In this document: positions 45,268-54,735 of the stretch, piece after piece
How the letters are laid out: each line of letters begins with the position of its first letter
Position numbering within the stretch: position 1 is the first letter of the stretch
Assembly: GCF_002260525.1 (NCBI RefSeq)
Contig: NZ_MRYI01000023.1
Coordinates: 1 to 64,000 of the forward strand
Direction of reading: 5' to 3'
Length of the DNA: 64,000 nucleotides
Source of the DNA: Hahella sp. CCB-MM4
GTDB lineage: Bacteria > Pseudomonadota > Gammaproteobacteria > Pseudomonadales > Oleiphilaceae
Notes under the pieces: model-generated
What the model was told of the DNA's origin: nothing
The model's database searches: none
Seen by the model: only the letters and a program-made list of their open reading frames with translations
Program-made: the position numbers and the translations under genes

Positions 45268-46074
45268 TCATTTCTTCAGCATCCATTCGTGATCAGGATC
45301 ATTCTTGAACTTCCAAACCCTTTTTGGACCGGCCATAACATTCAGGTAATAGAGATCATAGCCATAGGGAGCGCCGACGGGGTGATAGCCCTCCGGCACC
45401 ATGACCGCCTGGCCGTTTTCTACCGCCATGGTTTCATCCAACGTGCGGTCATCGTTATAGACTCGCTGAAAAGAGAATCCCTGGCTTGGATTGATTCGGT
45501 GGTAATAGGTTTCCTCCAGGCAGGACTCTTCAGGCATGTTATCGACACTGTGCTTGTGTGGCGGATAACTCGACCAGTTGCCTGCAGGAGTGAAGACCTC
45601 CACGACTAACAGACTGTCAGCGCCGTCATCCCAATCCGGTAAAATATCGTGAATATAACGGGTATTTGCACCCTCACCCCGCACCGAGACTTTTTTCTCA
45701 TCCGGTGCAATCAGTCGGGCAGAGTGATTACCGTGGCCGGGCGCCTTACACACTGCCAACTCAACATCGGTTAGTGCAGTCAACGTCCACTCATTGTCGT
45801 TGGGAACATAAACGGCGTAAGGCGGAATCTTTTCAAAAATGCTCATTCGCTGACCGATACCTGACCATAGTTGCCCTGCAGTCTGAACGTCAGCTTTACC
45901 GCTTAGTAACACCAGACAGACCTCGCAATCACCAGTCGCCTCAGTCAGCGACTGACCTGTCTTGAGCGTAAAAACTTCAAAACCGACATAGGACCACCCG
46001 GCAAGTTCCGGGGTTATTTGCAGAACTCTGCCATTGGCGTCTGGTTTAGTGGGTTTGACTAATAAACGAGACAT
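45268..46074 (-). CDS. iolB: IolB, 5-deoxy-glucuronate isomerase
   Basis: A 268-aa double-cupin enzyme. The signature SYPPHKHSVDNMPEESCLEE supplies the metal ligands (two His and Glu), with RINPSQGFSFQRVY and VMVPEGYHPVGAPYGYDLYY following, all characteristic of IolB. It converts 5-deoxy-D-glucuronate, made by IolD, to 2-deoxy-5-keto-D-gluconate for IolC. It starts 4 bases after the iolA stop, so the genes are coupled. Length is normal. Confidence 0.94.
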   Translation of the reverse strand: MSRLLVKPTKPDANGRVLQITPELAGWSYVGFEVFTLKTGQSLTEATGDCEVCLVLLSGKADVQTAGQLWSGIGQRMSIFEKIPPYAVYVPNDNEWTLTALTDVELAVCKAPGHGNHSARLIAPDEKKVSVRGEGANTRYIHDILPDWDDGADSLLVVEVFTPAGNWSSYPPHKHSVDNMPEESCLEETYYHRINPSQGFSFQRVYNDDRTLDETMAVENGQAVMVPEGYHPVGAPYGYDLYYLNVMAGPKRVWKFKNDPDHEWMLKK

Positions 46075-46078
46075 CGTA

Positions 46079-47578
46079 TTACCCCATCGTCGGCATATTG
46101 AAATCAGCCCCCGTTCGCATGCCGGTTGGCCAGCGACTCGTAATGGTCTTCATCTTGGTGAAGAAGCGCACTCCATCCGGACCATGCATGTGTAACGGAC
46201 CAAATAGGGACCGCTTCCAGCCACCAAAGCTATGAAATGCCATCGGTACTGGAATTGGCACGTTAACACCGACCATACCGACCTTGATGTCTTCACTGAA
46301 TTTGCGCGCAGTATCTCCATCACGGGTAAAGACGGCAGTGCCGTTGCCATATTCATGGTCATTGATAATTTTCACAGCTTCGTCATAACTGTCGACTCGA
46401 ACAACCGCCAACACTGGGCCAAATATTTCCTCCTGATGTATGCGCATACCAGGCTTCACATGATCGAACAGTGTCGGTCCCACAAAGAATCCTTTACCTT
46501 CGTTAATATGGGAAGTATCTCGCCCATCAACAACCAGGGTTGCCCCCTCACCCACGCCCAGATCAATGTAATTGCGAACTTTGGCGGCGTGCTCGGCGGT
46601 AATCAAAGGCCCCATGTGAGGTTCTGGTGTACTCATTCCATCACCAATTTTCATTTTGGCTATTTCTTCGGTCAGGTCGTGTATCAAATGATCCGCGGTC
46701 TTTTCTCCCACACAGACTGCCACTGAAATCGCCATGCAGCGTTCACCCGCCGAACCATAAGCAGCTCCCATCAAAGAACCAATGACCAAGCTGGGATCTG
46801 CATCGGGCATGACCACCATATGGTTCTTGGCTCCACCCAGCGCTTGTGCGCGTTTACCGTGAGCACAGGCAGTGGAATAGATGTACTCTGCAACAGGTGT
46901 TGAACCAACAAAGCTGACCGCCTGGACCTCCGGGTCGGTGAGTAACGCATCAACCGCTTCTTTATCGCCATTGACGATATTGAAAACGCCATCGGGCAGA
47001 CCCGCCTGTGTTAGTAGTTCAGCAAGGCGATAAGTCGTGCTTGGATCTTTTTCGGACGGTTTCATGACGAAAGTATTGCCACAGGCAATGGCGATCGGAA
47101 ACATCCACATAGGTACCATCGCAGGGAAGTTAAAAGGGCTGATGCCAACGCACACTCCCAAAGGTTGCATCAGAGAATGACTGTCGACGCCCCGGCCAAC
47201 GTTAAGACTGTGTTCGCCTTTTAGCAGGTGGGGTATGCCACAGGCAAATTCCACCACTTCCAGCCCACGGATCAGTTCACCTTTGGCGTCTGAGAAGACC
47301 TTGCCATGTTCGAGGGTGATCAGTGTTGCCAGTTCATCCGCATGGGCCTCAATCAATTCCTTGAATTTAAACATTACCCTGGCGCGGCGCAGTGGAGGAG
47401 TCTTCGACCAGCTCTCGAAGGCGTCCGCTGCTGCCTTTATGGCCGCCTGTGTTTCCTCGGCGGTCGATAATCCAACCTGAGCGACGATTTCAGAGTTGGC
47501 CGGATTATGAACATCGAGTATCCGACCGCTGTTGATCGGTGATGACTTGCCATTGATGTAGTTTCCGATAACGGTCAT
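46079..47578 (-). CDS. iolA: IolA/MmsA, methylmalonate-semialdehyde dehydrogenase (CoA-acylating)
   Basis: A 499-aa aldehyde dehydrogenase, normal length for the family. It starts MTVIGNYINGKSSPINSGR at ATG 47578 with GGAGAA 5 bases upstream; a longer frame upstream is spurious. Family motifs are PFNFPAMVPMWMFPIAIACG, GGAKNHMVVMPDAD and GSAGERCMAISVAV, the last holding the catalytic Cys. It lacks the general-base Glu of ordinary ALDHs, as expected for CoA-acylating members, because GGAKN replaces the usual E-LGGK segment. It oxidises malonate semialdehyde to acetyl-CoA and CO2, the final step of inositol breakdown. Confidence 0.94.
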   Translation of the reverse strand: MTVIGNYINGKSSPINSGRILDVHNPANSEIVAQVGLSTAEETQAAIKAAADAFESWSKTPPLRRARVMFKFKELIEAHADELATLITLEHGKVFSDAKGELIRGLEVVEFACGIPHLLKGEHSLNVGRGVDSHSLMQPLGVCVGISPFNFPAMVPMWMFPIAIACGNTFVMKPSEKDPSTTYRLAELLTQAGLPDGVFNIVNGDKEAVDALLTDPEVQAVSFVGSTPVAEYIYSTACAHGKRAQALGGAKNHMVVMPDADPSLVIGSLMGAAYGSAGERCMAISVAVCVGEKTADHLIHDLTEEIAKMKIGDGMSTPEPHMGPLITAEHAAKVRNYIDLGVGEGATLVVDGRDTSHINEGKGFFVGPTLFDHVKPGMRIHQEEIFGPVLAVVRVDSYDEAVKIINDHEYGNGTAVFTRDGDTARKFSEDIKVGMVGVNVPIPVPMAFHSFGGWKRSLFGPLHMHGPDGVRFFTKMKTITSRWPTGMRTGADFNMPTMG

Positions 47579-47684
47579 AAGGTTCTCCAATAATGCTCTG
47601 TTATTTGGGTGCTCTGTCGATAGCGAGATTTCACCCTGGTTGTAGTTCTGGTTTGGCCTGGATTGTTGCTCTGAGCAGACTTGC

Positions 47685-49520
47685 CTAATCAAAAGTCCGC
47701 TGAAAAGCAGCGCTACGGTTGTATTTTTCCCTTGCCTGCTCCAAGCGATCGGGGCCTCCTGTCTGGGGTACGGCAACGTCCCACCAATGACCACCCACAC
47801 CGGTGCCGGGAGTCGCGTCAGTATCGATAACGATCACCGTAGGTATGTTACGGCCTCGCGCCGCCACCACTTTGGCTTCGAGCTCCGTGATCGACCTCGC
47901 TTTTTCGGCGTACGCCCCCATCGCCGCGGCGTGGGCGACAAAATCGATTTCCGGCTGCACTTCGATATTGGTGTCCTTATACATGTTGTTGAATTCAGCG
48001 CCACCACACTCAATTTGCAGACGATTGATACAGCCGTAACCACGGTTGTCTGTCAGTACGATGGTAAAAGGCACCCGCCGCATGACCGCAGTTGCCAGTT
48101 CTGAATTGGCCATCATGTAGGAACCGTCACCAACGAAGCAGATCACCTCTTTATCCGGCCGCGCCAACTTAATCCCCATAGCGCCGGCTACTTCATACCC
48201 CATGCAGCTATAGCCATATTCCATGTGATAGCCTCCCTGCGCAGCCTGCCAAAGCACCTGTAACGCACCGGGCATGGTTCCTGCGGCGCACATAACGACG
48301 CTGTTGTCTTGGGCAACCCGTTGCACGGCACCAATCACCTGTACGTCAGTAGGTAAAGCGACCGAGTCTGTCGACGGAGCGGAAGTGACTTGAGCGACTT
48401 TATCGAGCCAATCAAGGCGCGACTGCGTATCAAACATCGGTCCACGATAGCCGGAAAGCTCCTTGGAAAGAGCCGCCAAAGTGGCTTTGGCATCTCCGAC
48501 ACAGGGCATCGCGCCATGCTTACCGGCGTCATATCCATGCAGATTGATAGACACCAAACGCCGCCCTCCGTTTTTAAACAATGCCCAGGACCCGGTGGTG
48601 AAATCCTGGAAGCGGGTGCCGATACCAATCACCAGATCGGCCTGTTCACAGAGCTGATTGGCACACTGGGAGCCGGTCACTCCGGGCGATCCGAAGTTGA
48701 GAGGATGCTTCCAGTCGTTTGCCCCCTTCCCTGCCTGGGTTTCAACAAAAGGAATATTGTGAGTTTCGGCAAAGGACGCCAGCTCAGCCTCGGCTTCTGA
48801 ATAAATCACACCGCCTCCCGAAACAATCACCGGTTGCTTTGCAGAACGGATCATCGAAACAATATCGGCCAATTCTCGCGGATCAGGTAGCGGGCGGCGG
48901 ATTCGCCAGGTTTTTTTCGTAAAGAAGCTCTCGGGATATTCAAATGCTTCTGCCTGGACATCCTGGCAGAAGGCAAGACACACTGGGCCGCAGTTGACTG
49001 GGTCGGTCATCACCGATAAAGCTCGCGGCAGGCAAGTAAGCAAATGTTCCGGTCGGGTAATTCGGTCAAAGTAGCGAACCAACGGGCGAAAAGCGTCGTT
49101 CGCACTGACGGTACCATCGTCAAAGTCTTCAATTTGCTGGAGTACTGGATCAGGCCTGCGGTTGGCAAAGATGTCGCCGCATACCATTAACAACGGCAGA
49201 CGGTTGACGTGGGCCAGCGCTGCAGCTGTCACCAGGTTGGTGGAGCCTGGTCCGATTGATGAAGTAACCGCTTGCGCGCGCTTTCGTTTATGGGTTTTGG
49301 CGTAGGCGATAGCGGCATGTGCCATCGTCTGTTCATTTTGTCCACGCCAGGTTGGGAAAGCCTCCCCGGCTCCATGCAGGGCTTCGCCGATACCGGCGAC
49401 GTTACCATGTCCAAAAATCGCCCACATGCCTTCAATAAAGCGCTCCCCGTCTTCTGTCATTTGGACGGACAGCCACTTGATCATTGCCTGTGCGGCTGTA
49501 AGCCTGATTGTTTTAGCCAT
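47685..49520 (-). CDS. iolD: IolD, trihydroxycyclohexane-1,2-dione hydrolase
   Basis: A 611-aa thiamine diphosphate enzyme. The N-terminal domain has GIGEALHGAGEAFPTWRGQN with the TPP glutamate region, and the C-terminal domain has the TPP motif VGDGSYMMANSELATAVMRR and TDNRGYGCINRLQ. It opens the cyclohexane ring of 3D-trihydroxycyclohexane-1,2-dione to give 5-deoxy-glucuronate. ATG 49520, preceded by GAGGTG, lies inside the last codons of iolC (8-base overlap ATGGCTAA), so translation is coupled. A 106-base gap separates it from iolA. Confidence 0.95.
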   Translation of the reverse strand: MAKTIRLTAAQAMIKWLSVQMTEDGERFIEGMWAIFGHGNVAGIGEALHGAGEAFPTWRGQNEQTMAHAAIAYAKTHKRKRAQAVTSSIGPGSTNLVTAAALAHVNRLPLLMVCGDIFANRRPDPVLQQIEDFDDGTVSANDAFRPLVRYFDRITRPEHLLTCLPRALSVMTDPVNCGPVCLAFCQDVQAEAFEYPESFFTKKTWRIRRPLPDPRELADIVSMIRSAKQPVIVSGGGVIYSEAEAELASFAETHNIPFVETQAGKGANDWKHPLNFGSPGVTGSQCANQLCEQADLVIGIGTRFQDFTTGSWALFKNGGRRLVSINLHGYDAGKHGAMPCVGDAKATLAALSKELSGYRGPMFDTQSRLDWLDKVAQVTSAPSTDSVALPTDVQVIGAVQRVAQDNSVVMCAAGTMPGALQVLWQAAQGGYHMEYGYSCMGYEVAGAMGIKLARPDKEVICFVGDGSYMMANSELATAVMRRVPFTIVLTDNRGYGCINRLQIECGGAEFNNMYKDTNIEVQPEIDFVAHAAAMGAYAEKARSITELEAKVVAARGRNIPTVIVIDTDATPGTGVGGHWWDVAVPQTGGPDRLEQAREKYNRSAAFQRTFD

Positions 49521-51459
49521 TTGCCTGCACCTCATGCTGGTATCCTCGCATCGCTGCGAATCTTGCTTCGTCCCAAATGTCGCAGAGGCGACGAAAGCGG
49601 CTCGTCATGTCTGCAACAGCTTCTTCGTCAGAAATTTTTCCGCTCATCCACGCCCGTGCCGCATCGCCGAATATGGTACGCCCCACGGCGAATCCTTTGA
49701 CCAGATCAAACTTCGCGGCAATGTCGAAGCTTGCCTGCAGTTCTGCTTGGGGGGCATCCAGCCCCAGAACAACGATTCCGCGGGTGTGCCGGTCATGGGA
49801 TTCGATGGCATCAATTACGTTGCGCCAGGCGTTTTCGTCAGTCATGGGCTCCAGCTTCCACCAGTCGGGATAAACGCCCAGTTCGTAGAACTGATGAATC
49901 AGTGCCGCCACCGTTGTGGCATCAACCGGCCCGACTTTCGAAGGGATAATTTCCAACAAAAACTCCAGCCTGTTGCGGCGAGCGCTTTCAAACAGCCGCT
50001 TGACGGTCTCCTCCTGAGCAGAGCGAGTGGCTTCGTCATCATCCGGATGGCAAAAACACAGTACTTTGACAACGTTTTCTTTTGCCCATTCCTGCAGGCC
50101 ACCAAAGTCAGCACCCAGCTCGGGCTCCAATCTCAATGGCCGTGAACCGGGCCATTCTGTCGGCCGGCCAATCCACAACCCGGAACCGGATGCGGCATGC
50201 AACGCTGCTTTACCAATCCGGTTGTCGCATAGGATGCCGTAGCCATCGCGACTGTCCTGCACGGCAACAGCCGCTTGCAGGCAAAGCTTCTTGAAAGCTG
50301 CACCTTTATCCGGGTGATAGTCGGCCATTTCCTCCAGCTGCAAACGATGATCAAAGGCAAAGACCCGCATGGTCGACCAGTCGCCCCCATTGCGGGTATG
50401 GCGGGTGGTCGCCCAATGAATCTGTTCGAGTGTTTGCTCGTTACGCAAATCTGTACGAACCACTCCTCGGTTAAGGAAAAAGCTTAATTCTTTGAGGCTT
50501 GGATAAGCCGGTGTGCAACCGTGCCGGCTGACCGCAAAAGCTCCGCAAGCGTTGGCATAACGTAACGCCGCAGGCCAGCCTTCATCGTCCATCCAGCCTT
50601 TTAACAATCCAGAAAAGAAGCCGTCACCAGCTCCCAGGACATTAAATACCTCTATCGGGAAACCCTCACCGGTCAGTCCGTCATCTAACGAATCCGGTAC
50701 GGTCTGTTCCAACGCCACCGCGCCAAGAGAACCACGCTTACACACCAAAGTGGCTTCCGAATGTTCTCTTACCCTGCGCAGGGCTGATACGGTATCCACT
50801 GAACCGCCAGCAATATGAAATTCCTCTTCAGTACCGACAATTAGATCAAACCAATGCAGCGTCGAAAGCAGTTTTTCGGTGACTTTTTCACTGGCCACAA
50901 AACGGCTTTCTCCCTCCCCGTGGCCGGCAACCCCCCAAAGGTTTGGACGATAATCGATATCGAGTGCGGTGCGGAGTCCATGTTTTCGAGCCAGTTGCAA
51001 AGCTTTTACAACAGCCGCTTCGGTGCGGGAGTGGCTTAAGTGCGTTCCGGTTACGACCAGGGCGCGAGCTGAAGCGATCAGCGATTCGTCAATATCGTCC
51101 TCGCAAAGAGCCATATCGGCACAATTTTCCCGGTAGAAAATCAGAGGGAACTGATCTTCATCGCGGATTCCCAGGATGACCAGGGCTGTAAGCCTTTCCG
51201 GATCAACTTTAACGCCGTCTATGCAGACTCCTTCACGCTTTAATTGCTCAAGAATAAAGCGCCCCATATGTTCATTGCCCACCCGTGAAATGAGCGCTGA
51301 TCTTAAACCCAGCCTGGCAGCGCCGCAGGCGATATTGGTTGGGCTGCCGCCGATGTATTTTTCAAAGGAGCCCATATCTTCAAGTCGGCCACCAATTTGT
51401 GTCCCGTAAAGGTCAACGCCTGCACGGCCGAGGGTAATGACATCGAGTTGCTTGTTCAT
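49513..51459 (-). CDS. iolC: IolC fused to DUF2090: 5-dehydro-2-deoxygluconokinase with aldolase-like domain
   Basis: A 648-aa two-domain protein. Residues 1-330 form a PfkB sugar kinase (ITLGRAGVDLYGTQIGG, GGSPTNIACGAARLGL, and NVLGAGDGFFSGLLKGWMDD with the catalytic Asp). Residues 340-648 are DUF2090 (MRVFAFDHRLQLEEMADYH, GIVVLGLDAPQAEL), a TIM-barrel related to IolJ-type aldolases. The fusion can phosphorylate 2-deoxy-5-keto-gluconate and probably cleave it to malonate semialdehyde and DHAP, which explains why no separate iolJ is seen. ATG 51459 is preferred to TTG 51468. Confidence 0.93.
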   Translation of the reverse strand: MNKQLDVITLGRAGVDLYGTQIGGRLEDMGSFEKYIGGSPTNIACGAARLGLRSALISRVGNEHMGRFILEQLKREGVCIDGVKVDPERLTALVILGIRDEDQFPLIFYRENCADMALCEDDIDESLIASARALVVTGTHLSHSRTEAAVVKALQLARKHGLRTALDIDYRPNLWGVAGHGEGESRFVASEKVTEKLLSTLHWFDLIVGTEEEFHIAGGSVDTVSALRRVREHSEATLVCKRGSLGAVALEQTVPDSLDDGLTGEGFPIEVFNVLGAGDGFFSGLLKGWMDDEGWPAALRYANACGAFAVSRHGCTPAYPSLKELSFFLNRGVVRTDLRNEQTLEQIHWATTRHTRNGGDWSTMRVFAFDHRLQLEEMADYHPDKGAAFKKLCLQAAVAVQDSRDGYGILCDNRIGKAALHAASGSGLWIGRPTEWPGSRPLRLEPELGADFGGLQEWAKENVVKVLCFCHPDDDEATRSAQEETVKRLFESARRNRLEFLLEIIPSKVGPVDATTVAALIHQFYELGVYPDWWKLEPMTDENAWRNVIDAIESHDRHTRGIVVLGLDAPQAELQASFDIAAKFDLVKGFAVGRTIFGDAARAWMSGKISDEEAVADMTSRFRRLCDIWDEARFAAMRGYQHEVQANG

Positions 51460-51464
51460 AACGG

Positions 51465-52424
51465 TCAAAATCCTGTCTGCAATAGATAGTTTCGTGATGC
51501 GGTCAGGTCGCGAAGTATTGAGCCGGCGTTGCGAGGATCTCGCTCCTGCTCAATAGTGATGTAACCGCGATAACCCTTTTCTGCCAAAAAGGAACGGATG
51601 GCCGGGTAGTCGATTGCGCCCTGCCCGATAGCGCACATGACACCCTTCGCACAGGCGTCAAAGAAACGGATGTCTTCCTTCATCACCTCGGCATAAACCT
51701 GTGCGTCGATGTCTTTGAAGTGAATGTAATCAACCCGTTGCCAGTAGCGGCTCAATGCCTCCCTGGGATCCATGCCCGCATACAACAGGTGACCGGTATC
51801 CAGGCATAGGCCCGCCGTGTCCAGATGGATGTCCTCCACAATCTTCGCCAGCTCATCTTCGAATTCGATGTAACCACCGGCGTGAGGGTGAATCACTGCA
51901 CGAATGTTGTACTTGTCTCTAGCCAGCTCCGAAATCGCACGGATGTTGTCGATAAGATTCTGCCACCGGGTCGAATCCAGGCGCGGCGCCCTATCGGAAT
52001 GACCGGCAGCGAAGTCACGTTCGTCGTGCCCCCAGTCCATCACCGTCAGGTAGGGCGCTTGGGGGCCGTCTTCTCCATGTTTTATTGGCTGTTTTTTCAG
52101 TGAGCGGGTCTTCTGCGGCCGAGGCAGTTGGCTCAGCAGCCCGCAGATCTCATCTGTTTGTCGCAATAATTGATCACGGTTGGTAATACTGACCAAGTCA
52201 TCAAAAATAGTGCCGGCAACGATGCTCAACCCTCTATCCCGCAGAGCCGAGGACAGAACGCCCACGTCCAGCGGCATATAACCGTAAGGTCCAAGCTCCA
52301 GACCTTGAAAACCAGCCTTAGCAGCCTCATCCAGCACCTGAGTCCAGGCTGGCAGGTGCGGATTCGAAATGTCATCCACTCCCCAGCAACAGGGCGCACA
52401 GGTCAAAGAAATGGACATCGTCAT
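51465..52424 (-). CDS. iolE: IolE-like myo-inosose-2 dehydratase
   Basis: A 319-aa TIM-barrel protein of the sugar phosphate isomerase/epimerase superfamily. The N-terminus SLTCAPCCWGVDDISNPHLP and LELGPYGYMPLDVGVLSSAL match IolE; CLDTGHLLYAGMDP, YIHFKDID and GYITIEQERDP carry the metal ligands. It dehydrates scyllo-inosose (2-keto-myo-inositol) to the diketone used by IolD. It is the first gene after the internal terminator at 52471-52511, so it probably starts a separate transcript. Confidence 0.85.
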   Translation of the reverse strand: MTMSISLTCAPCCWGVDDISNPHLPAWTQVLDEAAKAGFQGLELGPYGYMPLDVGVLSSALRDRGLSIVAGTIFDDLVSITNRDQLLRQTDEICGLLSQLPRPQKTRSLKKQPIKHGEDGPQAPYLTVMDWGHDERDFAAGHSDRAPRLDSTRWQNLIDNIRAISELARDKYNIRAVIHPHAGGYIEFEDELAKIVEDIHLDTAGLCLDTGHLLYAGMDPREALSRYWQRVDYIHFKDIDAQVYAEVMKEDIRFFDACAKGVMCAIGQGAIDYPAIRSFLAEKGYRGYITIEQERDPRNAGSILRDLTASRNYLLQTGF

Positions 52425-52470
52425 CACTGATCTCTCTGTTCTATTCAGCAGCCTGAAAAAAGCAATCGTT

Positions 52471-52511
52471 TAAAAAAGTCCGCAAAGCGGGACTGGTATT
52501 GCTTTGCGGAC
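52471..52511 (-). terminator. Strong intrinsic terminator inside the inositol locus
   Basis: On the minus strand GTCCGCAAAGC pairs perfectly with GCTTTGCGGAC (11 bp, plus-strand arms 52478-52488 and 52501-52511) and is followed by TTTTTT. It lies 7 bases after the stop of the 52518-53459 gene and before iolE. Confidence 0.9.
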
Positions 52512-52517
52512 AAGTGG

Positions 52518-53459
52518 TCAGCGAATGATGGTCGCCTGGAGAGCGTCAATAGACGACTGAATACCGGCTTCGGTAGACATCGTAAAATCTTCCATCTCCA
52601 ACGAAACCCAGTCGTTGTAGCCCATCATTCCAACCACCGAGAAGAACTCTTTCCACCATTGCAGATCGTGCCCTGCACCTACCGCAACATAGTTCCAGGA
52701 TCGGCTGGCAACGTCAGTCACCTCACGCAACTCAAGCAAGCCGTTAATATCTGCCAGACCACGTTCTATGCGGGTATCCTTGCCGTGAACGTGATGTATC
52801 GCATCGCCTAATGCTCTCGCTGCGGCAATGGGGCAAGCCCCTTTCCAGAACAGATGCGAAGGATCGAGGTTCATGCCGACCATAGGGCCGACTTCATTGC
52901 GAAGACGGAACAGGGTGTCCGGATTCCAAACCAACATGGCGGAGAAATTTTCCAGTGCATACTTTTCCACGCCAACCTGGGTAGCCAGGCTGACCAGATC
53001 GCGCCATAAAGGAAATGCCCTGTCTTCCCACTGGTAGCGATCTCGCTCCGGCATTTCATCCGGCCAGCTCTTGGTGTACACCAGCCAGTTAGGCACCATA
53101 TCCCCGGGTGCAGCCTCCGGTAGACCGGACATGGTGACAATTTTCTTCACTCCGATTTCGCCCGCCAGACGAATGGTGTCTTCCATCTCACGACGGTGGC
53201 GTTTGCCCATCTCACCCGGATCGAGTGGATTGGCAGAGCAATTCAGTGCAGCAATTTGAAGCCCGCGAACTTCAATTTCTTTCAGTTTTTTTCTCAAAAG
53301 AGCCTTGTCTTCGAGAAGTTCCTGGGCTCGGAAATGCGGGGCCCTGGACCATCCGCCGCCAGTCATTTCCAGCCCTTCAACACCCAGGCTGACACACTTG
53401 TCGAGCATGTCGGTAAACGACAGATCACCCATGACATCGGTACAAATTGACAGTTTCAT
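52518..53459 (-). CDS. Sugar phosphate isomerase/epimerase-like TIM-barrel protein
   Basis: A 313-aa TIM-barrel protein. It starts MKLSICTDVMGDLSFTDMLD, with GVEGLEMTGGGWS, IAALNCSANPLDP, MNLDPSHLFWKG and HVHGKDTRIE, the strand-end Glu, His and Asp residues that bind a divalent metal. ATG 53459 has GAGGAA 7 bases upstream. Together with its dehydrogenase neighbours it likely handles an inositol-derived keto compound. The precise reaction (epimerase or dehydratase) cannot be assigned. Confidence 0.75.
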   Translation of the reverse strand: MKLSICTDVMGDLSFTDMLDKCVSLGVEGLEMTGGGWSRAPHFRAQELLEDKALLRKKLKEIEVRGLQIAALNCSANPLDPGEMGKRHRREMEDTIRLAGEIGVKKIVTMSGLPEAAPGDMVPNWLVYTKSWPDEMPERDRYQWEDRAFPLWRDLVSLATQVGVEKYALENFSAMLVWNPDTLFRLRNEVGPMVGMNLDPSHLFWKGACPIAAARALGDAIHHVHGKDTRIERGLADINGLLELREVTDVASRSWNYVAVGAGHDLQWWKEFFSVVGMMGYNDWVSLEMEDFTMSTEAGIQSSIDALQATIIR

Positions 53460-53480
53460 CTTGCGTTTCCTCAAACAAAA

Positions 53481-54653
53481 TTATTGATAATCAATCCACA
53501 CCGCGCCGTCATTGGCTGAACGGACGCAGTTTTCCAGCCAGCGGACACCTTCGGTGCCCGCATCGATGCCGGGATAGTGATGGTCTTGTAAAAATGCTTC
53601 GTCACCGCGCAGCTTGGCGTCGATGGCTTGGGCAATCCAAAGGTAGATGTTGGCCCAGCTGTCGCCGAGACCTTCCGTGTGCAAGGCCCCCATACGGTCA
53701 ACAGCCAGACTTTCGTCTTCCAGATAAGGCATTCCGTGATGCAGGATGCGATTCGGCTCTCCCTGCACTTCATAAATCAGCTGATCCGGGTGGGAATCGG
53801 ACCATTCGACAGAGGCTTTGGCCCCAACAAAACGGTAACGCTGGGAACCCATATTCCCCGCATTGACCGAAGACACCCAGAGTCGTCCGCGAGCGCCATT
53901 GTTGTAATGCATCAAAACTGTCGCATGGTCTTCCAAAGGCTCCCTGCTCGGTATAAATGCCTTACGATCACACATCAGTCTGTCGATTTTCAGATGTGGC
54001 AGCACAACTTCGGACAGGTAGTAGAGATGGGTGCCAATGTCACCAAGAACAAAGGTTGAACCTGCAGTTTCCGGATTGGTGCGCCACTTCACGGCTTCCG
54101 GGGCATCAGTATCATCGCCGGCGTTAAATCCATGGGTGTACTGCATGTCAATAATTCGAATATCACCAAGCATTCCCCTGGCCACCATGGCAGCCATCTG
54201 ATGAACCAGAGGGTGGCCGGTAAAACCGTATGTCACGCCGACGATCAGGCCCTTTTCTTCCGCCAGTGCGCGAACTTCTTCGCACTCCTGTACCGTAAAG
54301 AACAATGGCTTTTCACAGATCACGTGAATTCCGGCTTGCAGCAGCGCTTTGGTAATCTCAAAATGAGTGAAGTTCGGTGTCGCAACCGATACTACCTCCA
54401 CGCCATCCTCAAGGGTGGACTCTGCGGCGATCAGATCCATGTATGTGGCATAGCAGCGATCTTCCACAACTCCCAGATTGCGGCCGAAGTCCCGACCACG
54501 TTCGGCATCCAGATCAAAAGCTCCGGCTACCAGTTGATAAGTCCCGTCGCGTAGGGCTCCGGTACGATGCTTGTATCCCACTTGTCCGGTACGGCCACCA
54601 CCGACCATTCCCCAACGCAGCGGGCGAGAAATTGTGCGTTCACCATTAATCAT
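53481..54653 (-). CDS. Gfo/Idh/MocA dehydrogenase of the inositol locus
   Basis: A 390-aa NAD(P)-dependent oxidoreductase. Rossmann motif: LRWGMVGGGRTGQVGYKHR. EKP-type motif: CEKPLFFTVQECEEV. The C-terminal domain carries GDIGTHLYYLSEVVLP with the catalytic-type His. It is a larger family member than IolG (usually about 335-345 aa). ATG 54653 (GGTGA upstream) is preferred to GTG 54662. A role in oxidising another inositol isomer or an O-methyl inositol is inferred from context. Confidence 0.78.
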   Translation of the reverse strand: MINGERTISRPLRWGMVGGGRTGQVGYKHRTGALRDGTYQLVAGAFDLDAERGRDFGRNLGVVEDRCYATYMDLIAAESTLEDGVEVVSVATPNFTHFEITKALLQAGIHVICEKPLFFTVQECEEVRALAEEKGLIVGVTYGFTGHPLVHQMAAMVARGMLGDIRIIDMQYTHGFNAGDDTDAPEAVKWRTNPETAGSTFVLGDIGTHLYYLSEVVLPHLKIDRLMCDRKAFIPSREPLEDHATVLMHYNNGARGRLWVSSVNAGNMGSQRYRFVGAKASVEWSDSHPDQLIYEVQGEPNRILHHGMPYLEDESLAVDRMGALHTEGLGDSWANIYLWIAQAIDAKLRGDEAFLQDHHYPGIDAGTEGVRWLENCVRSANDGAVWIDYQ

Positions 54654-54735
54654 TCTGTTCACCGTGAATCATCAAGTTCACCGAAAAAATGAGCCAAACT
54701 CCTGCTGTCTTGAATTTATCTGCCAGCGAGTATGC

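Noticed and set aside
47579-47800. 74-residue N-terminal extension of IolA
   Set aside because: The family starts at MTVIGNY-type sequence, and GGAGAA precedes ATG 47578.
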